From Marinobacter sp. (GTDB lineage Bacteria; Pseudomonadota; Gammaproteobacteria; Pseudomonadales; Oleiphilaceae): 16,717 nucleotides of DNA. The position numbers and the translations under genes were made by a program. Below the pieces are notes generated by a model that saw nothing but the letters and a program-made list of their open reading frames with translations, was not told where the DNA came from and did not search any database. Positions 1-8,010 of the stretch are shown here, in pieces. The DNA lies in NCBI GenBank assembly GCA_017643965.1, contig JAEPMM010000023.1:1-16717 (forward strand). Reading direction: 5' to 3'. The first letter of the stretch is position 1. Every line of letters begins with the position of its first letter.

Positions 1-2
1 AC

Positions 3-2342
3 CTGGAAGCATTACTGGCCGCCGAGACTGAAGCGCTTGCCGAGGAAGTGGCCAGCGCGCTGCGGGAAGAAGGTATTCATTACAGCCGGCCCCGCCTCAC
101 TGACGAGGGGATTGCAATTTCCTTACGCCAGCCGGAGCAAGCCACGGAGGCTGCCCGGATTGCACGGGCGTTGGGTGAGGCATCACAGGACGGCACGCGT
201 CGTTTCGATGTTGAGCGCAATGGCGGGCAGCTGAAACTTTCGCTGACGGATGGGTGGCAAGAGAGCCTCTCGCGGGATGCGGTCGATCGTAGTCTGGAAG
301 TGGTCAGGCGCAGACTGGATGAATCCGGGCTGGTCGATCCGACCATTACCCGCCAGGGAAGTCAGGGAATACTGGTGCAAATGCCCGGAGTTGCCGATCC
401 TGGCGAGATTCGTGAACTTCTGGGCACCACCGCCAAGATGAGCTTTCACTGGGCTGCCAGAGACACTGCGCAAAACGATATCGCAACGATCGTGTTGCCC
501 GGGGCTCAGGGTGAGCAGCAATACCGACTGGAAAAACGGGTTGCCATGGCCGGTGAACGCATCCGGGATGCTCACTTGGCGTTCAATCCCGACACCGCCG
601 AACCCGTGGTCAACTTCAAGCTGGATAAAACCGGTGCCCGCCAGTTCGCCGAGATGACCCGGCAGAATATCGGTCGCCCCTTGGCAATCGTACTGGACGA
701 CAAGGTGATTACCGCGCCGGTTATCCGCAGCGAAATCGGCGGTAGTGGGGAAATCAGTGGTGATTTCACCTCCCGGGACGCCAGTGAGCTGGCATTGCTG
801 CTACGCGCCGGCGCCTTGCCAGTGCCACTGAACGTGCTGGAGGAACGCACCGTGGGGCCGGACCTGGGCAGTGACGCCATCGCCATGGGATTGACCACCG
901 GGTTGTTGGGTGCAGCTCTGGTGATCGCTTTCATGGTCGGGCTTTATGGCCGCTGGGGACTGATCGCATGTGTTGGCCTGACGGTCAATATCGGGCTGGT
1001 CTTTGGAGTACTGAGCCTGTTGGGTGCAACGCTCACTCTTCCGGGTATTGCAGGCATCATCCTGACCATTGGCATGGCGGTGGATGCCAACATTCTGATC
1101 AACGAGCGCATACGCGAGGAATCCCGCGCTGGCCGGCCAGCGTGGATGGCCCTGAAAGAGGGGTTCGGTAAGGCCTACCGCACGATACTGGACTCCAATT
1201 TCACCACGCTGATCGCCGTCAGCCTGCTGTTCATGTTTGGCAGTGGCCCGGTGCGGGGGTTTGCGGTCACCATTGGTATCGGCCTGGTGACTTCGATGTT
1301 CACCGCCATCGCAGTCACCCGGTTGATGATGGAGTGGCGCATCCGTGGTCGGGAACGGGAACCGCTGGTGATTTCCGGCATTGCATGGCTGGATCGCCTG
1401 AGCGGACGCGGTGTGAATTTCATGCGGGGCAGGACACTCGCCCTGCTGGTGTCTGCGGTGCTCTCCGTGGCCTCCCTTGTGCTCTTCGTCCAGCCAGGTC
1501 TGAAGTACGGTGTCGATTTCACCGGCGGAACAGTGGTCGAGGTGCAGGCGCCGGGCGTAAGCGTCGAGCAGCTGCGCACCACCTTGCAGGCCCGGGAAGT
1601 TATTGATGCCGCCATTCAGGAGGTGGGTGCTGACGGCCGGTTCCTGATCCGCCTGCCGGCAGAGCAGGGCGTATCCGGAACCATGGCCACTCAGGTGGAT
1701 GTTTTGAAAGCCGCCGTTTTATCCGTTGAGCCAGCGGCGGAGTTTCCGAAGGTGGATATGGTCGGCCCGAAAGTCAGTGGTGGTTTCAGTGACGCGACCA
1801 TTCTCGCGGTGCTGTTGGCCGGTGCGGGCATGCTGGGCTATCTCTGGTTTCGCTTCGAATCCCACTTCGCCCTGGCTGCCACGGTGACCATTGCGCTTGA
1901 CCTGACCAAAACCATCGGCTTTTTTGTCCTCGCCGGTGTCGAGTTCAATCTGACCGCGGTCGCAGCGTTACTGGCGCTGATCGGGTATTCGGTTAACGAC
2001 AAGGTTGTGGTGTTTGATCGTATCCGGGAAAACATCCGAAAGACGCCTGAGCGACCCATGTGGGAGCTGATAAACGAGAGTATCTCTTCTACACTCACGC
2101 GCACCGTTTTCACGTCGGTCACAACCTTCCTGGCGCTGCTGCCCATGGGGATAGCCGGCGGCGCAGCGGTGGCCAGTTTCGCCTTGCCCATGCTGTTCGG
2201 CGTGGTGATAGGTACGAGCTCTTCGGTCTTTATTGCCTCCCCGATACTGTTCTATCTGGGCCAGCGGCGAGCCAGCAAAGGCCTTCCCCAGTTAAGGCCA
2301 ACGGCCGAGGAAATCCGCAAAGAACTGGAACTGATACCATGA
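3..2342 (+). CDS. secDF: Fused protein translocase subunit SecDF, 5' end missing
   Basis: SecD and SecF form the inner-membrane complex that uses the proton gradient to help pull Sec-exported proteins out of the SecYEG channel. Both halves are fused here. The open frame runs to the left edge with no stop, so the GTG at 48 is internal; the first membrane helix and the start of the large periplasmic loop lie outside. 779 residues are visible. SecD signatures are the loop segment around 680-760 and the helix motif TIGMAVDANILINERIRE at about 1068-1121, which holds the conserved Asp. The SecF half begins near 1430 (membrane helix, then YGVDFTGGT near 1507) and contains GYSVNDKVVVFDRIREN near 1984-2034. 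Twelve helices are expected in total. The next features, tRNA-Arg and gloC, are on the other strand, and I see no terminator directly after the stop. Separate secD and secF are the usual gammaproteobacterial arrangement, so this may be a second copy; that is inference. Confidence 0.95.
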   Translation: MEALLAAETEALAEEVASALREEGIHYSRPRLTDEGIAISLRQPEQATEAARIARALGEASQDGTRRFDVERNGGQLKLSLTDGWQESLSRDAVDRSLEVVRRRLDESGLVDPTITRQGSQGILVQMPGVADPGEIRELLGTTAKMSFHWAARDTAQNDIATIVLPGAQGEQQYRLEKRVAMAGERIRDAHLAFNPDTAEPVVNFKLDKTGARQFAEMTRQNIGRPLAIVLDDKVITAPVIRSEIGGSGEISGDFTSRDASELALLLRAGALPVPLNVLEERTVGPDLGSDAIAMGLTTGLLGAALVIAFMVGLYGRWGLIACVGLTVNIGLVFGVLSLLGATLTLPGIAGIILTIGMAVDANILINERIREESRAGRPAWMALKEGFGKAYRTILDSNFTTLIAVSLLFMFGSGPVRGFAVTIGIGLVTSMFTAIAVTRLMMEWRIRGREREPLVISGIAWLDRLSGRGVNFMRGRTLALLVSAVLSVASLVLFVQPGLKYGVDFTGGTVVEVQAPGVSVEQLRTTLQAREVIDAAIQEVGADGRFLIRLPAEQGVSGTMATQVDVLKAAVLSVEPAAEFPKVDMVGPKVSGGFSDATILAVLLAGAGMLGYLWFRFESHFALAATVTIALDLTKTIGFFVLAGVEFNLTAVAALLALIGYSVNDKVVVFDRIRENIRKTPERPMWELINESISSTLTRTVFTSVTTFLALLPMGIAGGAAVASFALPMLFGVVIGTSSSVFIASPILFYLGQRRASKGLPQLRPTAEEIRKELELIP

Positions 2343-2372
2343 GGAGGTTGTTGGATCCTGGTGGTAGTGCGG

Positions 2373-2449
2373 TGGTACCCCAGGCAGGACTCGAACCTGC
2401 TACCTTCCCCTTAGGAGGGGGACGCTCTATCCAGATGAGCTACTGGGGC
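2373..2449 (-). tRNA. tRNA-Arg (anticodon CCU)
   Basis: Read on the minus strand, 77 nt fold into a full cloverleaf. The acceptor stem GCCCCAG pairs with CTGGGGT (one G-U pair), with discriminator A and an encoded CCA. The D arm closes with GCTC/GAGC, the anticodon stem is TCCCC/GGGGA with loop CTCCTAA, and the T arm is GCAGG/CCTGC with a TTCGAGT loop. The loop gives anticodon CCU, which reads the Arg codon AGG. The gene is transcribed away from gloC and towards the 3' end of secDF. No integrase or duplicated 3' end is visible, although this tRNA is a common integration target in other genomes. Confidence 0.95.
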
Positions 2450-2468
2450 GGATCGTCAGAAGGCCGGT

Positions 2469-2497
2469 ATGATAGCGGGCCCGGTGATGTGTCTCAA
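2469..2497 (-). promoter_or_regulatory. Sigma70-type promoter of tRNA-Arg
   Basis: On the minus strand TTGAGA (2492-2497) and TATCAT (2469-2474) are separated by exactly 17 nt. The -10 box ends 19 nt before the mature tRNA 5' end at 2449, leaving a short 5' leader for RNase P to remove. The bases after the -10 box are GC-rich (ACCGGCC), as in stable-RNA promoters under stringent control. The -35 to -10 spacer carries one arm of an 8-bp inverted repeat (2475-2482 with 2498-2505). Both boxes match the consensus at four or five of six positions. No experimental support is available here. Confidence 0.7.
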
Positions 2498-2511
2498 GGG
2501 CCCGCGGGTTT

Positions 2512-3159
2512 TTAGCCCCGGTGGTCGGAGACGAAGGGGTTAGTGGCCTTTTCGTGGCCGAAGGTGGACATGGGGCCGTGGCCGGGCAGGAAGCGGATGT
2601 CGTCGCCCAGCGGAAACAACTTGTCGCGAATGGACCGCACCAGGGTGTTGTAGTCGCCTTTCGGGAAGTCTGTGCGGCCGATGGAGCCCTGGAACAGCAC
2701 ATCGCCCACCAGGGCCAGTTGCGACGGCTTGTTATAGAACACCACATGGCCCGGCGTGTGGCCCGGGCAATGCAGCACGTCCAGGGTCTGATTGCCGACG
2801 GTTACCTGCTCGCCGTCCTCCAGCCAGCGGTCCGGGGTGAAAATCTCCGGAGCCGGAAAGCCGAACATCTGGGCCTGCATCGGCAGGCCCTGAATCCAGA
2901 AATTATCCTCCTGCTGCGGCCCCTCGATGGGCACATCCAGCGCCCGGGACAACTCGGCCGTGCCGCCGGCGTGGTCGATGTGGGCGTGGGTCAGCAGGAT
3001 TTTTTCAACGGTAACGCCTTCCTCTTCCACTGCCGTTCGTATCTTGTCCAGATCGCCGCCGGGATCCACTACCGCCGCGGCCCGGGTTTCGTCGCACCAG
3101 ATCAGGGAACAGTTCTGTTGAAACGGGGTCACAGGAATGATTCTGTATTTCAGTGGCAT
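2512..3159 (-). CDS. gloC: Type II glyoxalase, metallo-beta-lactamase fold (GloC/YcbL)
   Basis: This is a cytoplasmic hydroxyacylglutathione hydrolase that splits S-lactoylglutathione, the second step of methylglyoxal detoxification. The 215-residue protein closely resembles E. coli YcbL/GloC (also about 215 residues) along its whole length. Metal ligands are visible in THAHIDH (residues 57-63), CPGHTPGH (H134), the GD at 152-153 and PGHG (H194). The lack of the long C-terminal domain of GloB supports the GloC type. I placed the start at the ATG at 3157-3159, because homologues begin at MPLKYRI. A longer reading to 3282 adds 41 residues without family similarity. The Shine-Dalgarno match is weak. 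The gene is divergent from the glycosyltransferase at 3273, and tRNA-Arg follows it on the same strand with its own promoter. Confidence 0.92.
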   Translation of the reverse strand: MPLKYRIIPVTPFQQNCSLIWCDETRAAAVVDPGGDLDKIRTAVEEEGVTVEKILLTHAHIDHAGGTAELSRALDVPIEGPQQEDNFWIQGLPMQAQMFGFPAPEIFTPDRWLEDGEQVTVGNQTLDVLHCPGHTPGHVVFYNKPSQLALVGDVLFQGSIGRTDFPKGDYNTLVRSIRDKLFPLGDDIRFLPGHGPMSTFGHEKATNPFVSDHRG

Positions 3160-3272
3160 AGTGTTGCTCGTCCGCGGCTTGGTCTGGTTTAGAATGGCTA
3201 TGGTAAAGGACATCGGGCCGGGGATCGAGTTTTCAAGGCAAACAGCCACCACCGAAAGTAGCGGGGAATGAT

Positions 3273-3974
3273 TTGTCGGCAATGAGTGTGATCATACCGG
3301 TGTGGCAGGAGGCGGCCACCATTGTGGCAACCCTGCAAACACTGGCGCCGTTGCGGGCGGCGGGCCATCAGGTGATTGTGGTGGATGGCGGCAGCACCGA
3401 TGGCACCCCGCAGCTGGCGGACGGATTGTGTGACCGGGTGGTGACGTCAGCGCGCGGGCGGGCACTGCAGATGAACGCCGGTGCGCAGGTCGCCACCGGA
3501 GATATCCTGTTGTTCCTGCACGCCGACACGCGCCTGCCGGCATCGGTACTGGACGCACTGGCGCGGTTCAGTGACAGCCGCAAAGCCTGGGGCCGTTTCG
3601 ATGTGCGCCTCAGTGGCAAGCGCCCGCTGTTCCGGGTGATCGCCTGGTTCATGAATCAACGTTCCCGGTTCAGTGGTATCGCCACCGGTGATCAGGCGCT
3701 GTTTGTCCGGCGCCCGGTGTTTGAGGCCCTGCGGGGGTTCGAGCCCCTGCCATTGATGGAGGATGTGGAGCTGTCGTCGCGGTTGCGGCTGGTGTCACGC
3801 CCCTTCTGCATCCGCGACCCGGTGATCACCGACAGCCGGCGCTGGGAACAGCACGGCGCCTGGCGTACCATCCTGCTGATGTGGCGGTTACGCTGGCGCT
3901 ATTGGCGCGGCGAGTCGCCGGAATCTCTTGTGACTGTCTACCGATCGGATGTTCGTAATGCCCACAAATCCTGA
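3273..3974 (+). CDS. TIGR04283-type glycosyltransferase
   Basis: This small GT-A fold (GT2-like) glycosyltransferase has 233 residues. The opening strand MSVIIPVWQEA (residues 4-14), VVDGGSTDG (36-44), the metal-binding segment LFLHADTRLP (80-89), GDQALFVRR (139-147) and MEDVELSSRLR (162-172) follow the family order. The length matches the TIGR04283 group, originally named for its association with radical-SAM/selenodomain proteins and now often labelled arsenosugar biosynthesis. The acceptor sugar or lipid is unknown, and no radical-SAM gene is visible nearby. TTG at 3273 sits about 6 nt after a GCGGGGA ribosome binding site. The ATG at 3282 gives a more conventional N terminus but is about 15 nt from that site, so the start is uncertain by three codons. 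The gene overlaps the next by 26 nt, which suggests coupled translation. Confidence 0.85.
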   Translation: MSAMSVIIPVWQEAATIVATLQTLAPLRAAGHQVIVVDGGSTDGTPQLADGLCDRVVTSARGRALQMNAGAQVATGDILLFLHADTRLPASVLDALARFSDSRKAWGRFDVRLSGKRPLFRVIAWFMNQRSRFSGIATGDQALFVRRPVFEALRGFEPLPLMEDVELSSRLRLVSRPFCIRDPVITDSRRWEQHGAWRTILLMWRLRWRYWRGESPESLVTVYRSDVRNAHKS

Positions 3975-4596
3975 AGCCTCAGCGCTGGTTATGCAGTTTT
4001 CCAAATGGCCCGAGGAAGGCCGGGTCAAAACCCGTCTGATGCCGGAGCTGGGCGCCCGGGGTGCCCTTAACGCGCACATCCGCCTGAGCCTGAATGTGCT
4101 GGATAACCTCATCGCCAGCGGCCTGCCGGTGCAGTTCTGGTGGGATCGCGCGCTGGAACCCGCGCCGGAGGCTGCCAGTCAGGTACTGGCAGCGCTGGAC
4201 GCGGCAAGCATCACCACCGGCATTCAGCAGGGTGAAACTCTGGGGCAGCGGATGGAAGCGGCGCTGGGCCTGGCACTGGAAAGCCACAACAGAGCCATTG
4301 TGGTGGGCAGCGACTGCCCCTCGGTGGATCCGGATTACGTGCGTGAGGCCGTGGCCGCACTGGACACCCGCGATGTGGTGCTGGGGCCATCCAATGACGG
4401 CGGCTATGTGCTGATCGGGGTGCGCAGGGTCGTACCCGGTATGCTGGATCACGTGGCCTGGGGAACGGAGAGCGTTCTGGACCAGACCCGTGATCGCCTT
4501 GCCGGTTGTGGGTTGTCCGTCAGCCTGCTGGCGCCTCGCTGGGACGTTGACGAGCCTGAGGACTGGCAGCGGTTTCTTCGTCTGGCGAATCCGTAA
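3949..4596 (+). CDS. TIGR04282-type (DUF2064) nucleotidyltransferase-like glycosyltransferase
   Basis: The 215-residue protein belongs to the DUF2064/TIGR04282 group, whose fold resembles CofC/MobA nucleotidyltransferases. Visible family motifs are KTRL (27-30), GSDCPSVDPDYV (120-131), GPSNDGGYVLIG (146-157) and DVDEPEDW (199-206). The DCP and NDGG segments would be expected to bind nucleotide and metal. The partner gene at 3273 usually occurs beside this family, and here the two overlap by 26 nt in different frames, so they are probably one translationally coupled unit with a joint substrate. The biochemical role is unproven for the family. An ATG at 3958, three codons in, is an alternative start. 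The last 77 nt lie opposite the 3' end of the M16 peptidase gene, a convergent coding overlap. Confidence 0.85.
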   Translation: MFVMPTNPEASALVMQFSKWPEEGRVKTRLMPELGARGALNAHIRLSLNVLDNLIASGLPVQFWWDRALEPAPEAASQVLAALDAASITTGIQQGETLGQRMEAALGLALESHNRAIVVGSDCPSVDPDYVREAVAALDTRDVVLGPSNDGGYVLIGVRRVVPGMLDHVAWGTESVLDQTRDRLAGCGLSVSLLAPRWDVDEPEDWQRFLRLANP

Positions 4597-7372
4597 TCAC
4601 CCGCAACGCACGATTCCGCTCCAGTACAGCGCGGCGATAAACCTCCAGCAGTTGTTCCCGGTCCACCGCCTTGACGGCGGCCACCAGCCGATCCCGTGAA
4701 GCGAAACCGGTGGCATCGCGGTCGATCTCCCGCCAGAACCGCTCGGAGACTTCACTCAGCTGGCGGTCCTGCTCTTCAAGCTTGCTGATGACAGCTTGCT
4801 TTTCCCGCTCCAGGTCGCTGTCGCTGAGGCTGCTCAGGCGCTCCTCGAACGCGTCGGAAAACTCACTGACCGCCTGGTCTATTTCTTCCGCAGATGCTTC
4901 CGGTGATTGCACCACAAGGCCCAGGGCGGGCGTCTCCAGCATTTCAAAGGGCGTGGCGTACACGATGTAGCCTAGCTGGCGATTGGTTCGCAATTCCTCG
5001 TAGAAGGGGCTGCTGATCACCTGGCCCAGAAGGCGGAACCTGGCCCGTTCATCGAACCCGGTGTCAGTGCCTTGCAGCTAGAGGGTATAGCCGGTATCCG
5101 GATGGTTCACCGGGATGGTTTCGGTGGTCTCGCCCTCGGGCAGCGGTTTCACCTGGCTGCGAGCCACTTCGGTGATCTCCGCATCCTGCAGCACCACGGC
5201 GCGCACCTGCTGGGCCAGGTTCAGCGCTGAGGCCTGGCTCAGATTGCCGTGAGCCAGCATCACCGGGTCGGTCTGGGCGAACAGATCTTCGGCGAACCGT
5301 TCCAGTTCCTCCAGCGTGACTTCCTCGGCCGCCGCCAGACGATCCTCGGTGTTCCAGGCGCCCTCAATGAGAAGCGTCTGCACCTTCTCGGAGGTTTGCT
5401 GAACCGGGCGTTCCTTGGCCTTGTTCTGCAGGTTGTCGATCATCCGCTTGCGGGCGATGTCAAAGCGTTGCTGGGTCAGGTGTGGGTCGGCCACCTGGGC
5501 GAGGATGCGCGTCATCAACACATGCAGCTTATCGCTGTACCCGCCCACGCGAAGGGTGATGCCCCGCAAGTGGGAGTACACGCTGTAATCCAGGCCGGCC
5601 AGCTGGGCCGGGTAGGCCCAGGCATTCAGGTTGGTGTTGACCGAATCCACCAGCAGCTCGGTCAGTACCTTGCCCCGGGCAGACGCCTGCGCCAGTGGCG
5701 TGCGGATGCTCACGTACACGTTGGCTTTGGGCGTGGCGAACTGGGTATCCCGGGCATACCACACGGAGAACCCGCCCTGATTGCCCAGCAGCACCGGTTT
5801 TGCCATGGTGGGGCCACCGACCATATCCAGGTTTTCCGGAACAAACGGGTTGGCTTCCGGAAGCGCCAGCTGCCCGGACAGGCGGCGGGTGTCCGCGGCC
5901 TCAAGCGCCGGGGTATCCAGCGGTCGCAGTTCCCAGGCGGCCTGATACCACTCGGTCAGGCTGGGCGTTTCGATCTCGGGTTCCGGGTCCACCACGGTGA
6001 CCAGAACGTTCTCGGGGGTCAGTCGCGCCAGAATATCCCGGTACTGGGCCGGCTCGTAGCGCTCCATCATCCACGGCGCCTGCAACACATCGGCCGGCTG
6101 ATAATGGCGGAGCTGGCTGGACAGGCGCATCACCTCGTGGATGGGTTGGCTGCGCTCACGGAAGCGGAAATCGATCTGTGCCAGGTTCTTCATCTCGTTG
6201 AAGCGATCTTCGGAGATGCCCTGTTCACGGACCTGCCCGATGTAGTCGAACACCAGCGCGAGTATGTCCTGCTGGCGCTCCAGTCCCTCCGGCGTGAGTG
6301 ACATGGACAGCTCCAGGCTCGCTTCCGTGCCTGTGTCCATGCCGGTGCCGGCAGACAGGCTATCTACCAGGCCTTCCCGTTTCAGGACGTCGAACAGACT
6401 GCCAGGACCCTCGTGGCCCAGCAGATTGGCAACGTAGCTGCCGGGTTTGGTGCGGTAGTTGGCGCGCTGGGACGGGATCGGGAAGGTCAGCGTCAGGCCA
6501 CGGATGTCCTTGAGGGCGTCCACGGTGACCTTGGCCGGCAGTGAGTCTGGCCGCAGCAGCGGTTCAGCGTGCACTTTCGCTTCCAGATTGCGGTTCTCGA
6601 TGGCGTCGAATCGCCCACGCACCATGGCCTCCAGTTCGTCCAGAGACTGAGGGCCGTACACCGCCAGGCTCATCAGGTTGGAGGAGTAATGGGTCTTCCA
6701 GGATTCGATCAGGTCCGGCCGCAACGGCCGTTCCTCGGTGTTTTCGAGGGTGCTCAGGTTGCCCACGGCGAACTGGTTAAAGGCGTGCTCCGGGTTGCTG
6801 ATGGCTTTTTCCACGGAATAGATTCGCCGGCCATCCTCTTTCTGTTTGGAGGTGAATTCGGAATGCACCGCCCGCCGTTCGCGGTCGACCAGGTCAGGGG
6901 TAAACAAGGGCGCGGAAAATTGCTGGGCGAAACGGTCGAGGGCATCGTCCAGATAGCCGGCGCGGATATCGAAGAAGTAATTGGTGTCCTGGAACGCTGT
7001 AAACGCGTTGTGGCTGCCGCCGTGGCTCTTGATGAACTGCTGGTATTCACCCGCCTCCGGATATTTCTCGGTGCCCAGAAACAGCATGTGCTCCAGAAAG
7101 TGGGACAGCCCCTCACGATCTTTGGGGTCGTCGCCACTGCCCACGGCAACGTTCATGGAGGCGGCGGCCTTGTCCGAGCCGGGGGAGGAGACCAACAGCA
7201 CCTGCAGTTGGTTATCCAGTTCCAGATAGCGATAGCTGTTGTTGTCATTGGGGCTTTTTACCGGGTCGGTAGCCGCCGGGGCCAGGCTGCTGAAAATCAG
7301 CAGAAAAGCCAGGGTCAATGACTGGATCAGCCAGCTGGGCTGGGCGCTCAAACGGACGGTGCCTGATTGCAT
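4520..7372 (-). pseudogene. Periplasmic M16 (pitrilysin/insulinase) peptidase, interrupted by an amber stop
   Basis: This is a zinc metallopeptidase of the pitrilysin (E. coli PtrA) type, expected to degrade peptides in the periplasm. Residues 1-34 form a signal peptide with hydrophobic core LAFLLIFSSLAPAA. The inverted zinc motif HFLEH is at 91-95, with the third ligand E172 in RAVHSEF and GGSHNAFTAF just before it. The frame reads 764 codons, then TAG at 5078-5080, and continues in the same frame for 186 more codons to TGA at 4520, for 950 residues in all (PtrA is about 960). The part after the stop keeps family signatures, SSPFYEELRTNRQLGY (R795, Y802), so the break is one substitution, probably from Tyr (TAC/TAT) or Gln (CAG). 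The catalytic domain is intact and the last domain is lost unless the stop is read through. The unknown gene at 7405 is 32 nt upstream and probably co-transcribed. A sequencing error is possible. Confidence 0.85.
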
Positions 7373-7404
7373 GGTGTCGCGTGCTCCGGGTTTCGGTGGA
7401 TCGC

Positions 7405-7704
7405 TCAGTGGATCATGGCGTTGCGGGTGCTTTGCGGTTGCTGGTCCAGAGTCTTACGAGCAAGGGAGGCCGCCGTATCAGCGTCCAGCTGTCCGCTGGC
7501 AATTTTCTCCAGCACGGTGCCCATCACCGCAACGGACTGTCGGTAATCCGCAAACTCGGCCTGGAACGCATCATCTATGGCCTGGTAGACCGCCTGAATC
7601 TTGTCTTCCCTGGAGCCGGAATCCGCCGCGGTATCGTTGATGGCTTTGAGGCAGGCGCGGGCGATGGCGATGTAGCGTTCAGCGTTGGCGTCGTTTTGTT
7701 TCAT
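7405..7704 (-). CDS. Small hypothetical protein, 99 residues
   Basis: I do not recognise this protein. It is soluble, with no signal peptide or membrane segment, and it looks largely helical. It is rich in Ala, Asp, Glu and Gln, with an N-terminal helix (residues 8-25), a central one (33-50) and a third (55-88). No cysteines form a metal site; only C18 is present. The gene lies 32 nt upstream of the M16 peptidase on the same strand, behind a candidate extended -10 promoter at 7755-7763, so the two are probably one transcript. The ATG at 7702-7704 lacks a clear Shine-Dalgarno sequence. The absence of other coding potential here and the conserved-looking codon use support a real gene. Confidence 0.6.
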   Translation of the reverse strand: MKQNDANAERYIAIARACLKAINDTAADSGSREDKIQAVYQAIDDAFQAEFADYRQSVAVMGTVLEKIASGQLDADTAASLARKTLDQQPQSTRNAMIH

Positions 7705-7754
7705 AAGGGAATGTCCGGAATAAAAGGCTGGTTATGTGTCAGATGTATGGGCGG

Positions 7755-7763
7755 ATTATGTCA
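7755..7763 (-). promoter_or_regulatory. Candidate extended -10 promoter for the 7405 gene and the M16 peptidase
   Basis: The minus strand reads TGACATAAT, a TGN extended motif directly followed by CATAAT (five of six with TATAAT). It lies about 50 nt upstream of the ATG at 7704. No good -35 box sits 16-18 nt further up, which is tolerated when the extended motif is present. An inverted repeat TTCATT...AATGAA (7779-7800) covers the -35 area and could be an operator. This is prediction only. Confidence 0.4.
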
Positions 7764-7903
7764 TTGCTATAGGGTGGTTTCATTTCTTTCTGGTAATGAA
7801 GTGTTTTTCCGGGCAGGTGCCGAACCTTGTGCTAGGCTCAAAATCAGTGTGTCGACAGAGCTGAGGGGTTCGGGCTTTCCAGTGCGTGCTCCCGGGACAA
7901 TCC

Positions 7904-7953
7904 TAGAGTAAAGGCTCTAATTAAAACAAAGGCTTACAGAGTAAATGCTCTAA
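7904..7953. repeat. Tandem palindromic operator-like elements upstream of the reductase
   Basis: AGAGTAAAGGCTCTAA (7905-7920) and AGAGTAAATGCTCTAA (7938-7953) differ at one base of 16. Each is an inverted repeat: TAGAG/CTCTA around TAAAGG in the first, AGAG/CTCT around TAAATG in the second. They are 33 bp apart start to start, about three helical turns, so dimers bound to both would lie on the same face of the DNA. This is typical of cooperative repressor or activator sites. The motif does not match FadR (a TGGTCNGACCA-like core) or PsrA (GAAAC-N4-GTTTC), so the regulator is unknown. Confidence 0.65.
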
Positions 7954-8010
7954 AAAAGTTCGATACATGAAGGTTGCAATTAAGTACAATGCCGGCGTTA
8001 CCGAATGAGT

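Noticed and set aside
2373..2449. tRNA-Arg as an attachment site for an integrated element.
   Set aside because: No integrase, no repeated tRNA 3' end and no change in composition are seen on either side.
2475..2513. Inverted repeat plus T run as a plus-strand terminator for secDF.
   Set aside because: The T run starts three bases after the stem, the loop is 15 nt, and the tRNA gene lies antisense between it and secDF. The same bases are better explained as the tRNA promoter.
3160..3282. A longer gloC starting at 3282.
   Set aside because: The 41 extra residues have no similarity to the family and would overlap the start of the divergent glycosyltransferase gene.
4520..5020. A separate 166-residue protein starting at the GTG at 5018-5020.
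   Set aside because: It is in frame with the peptidase and begins inside a conserved M16 segment (QVISSPFYEEL), with no ribosome binding site. It is the tail of the interrupted gene.
7967..8008. A 13-codon mini-gene (starting MKVAIKYN) ending just before the 18-nt inverted repeat, like an attenuator leader peptide.
   Set aside because: It has no ribosome binding site, no run of regulatory codons, and the repeat after it is not followed by a T run or an alternative pairing partner.
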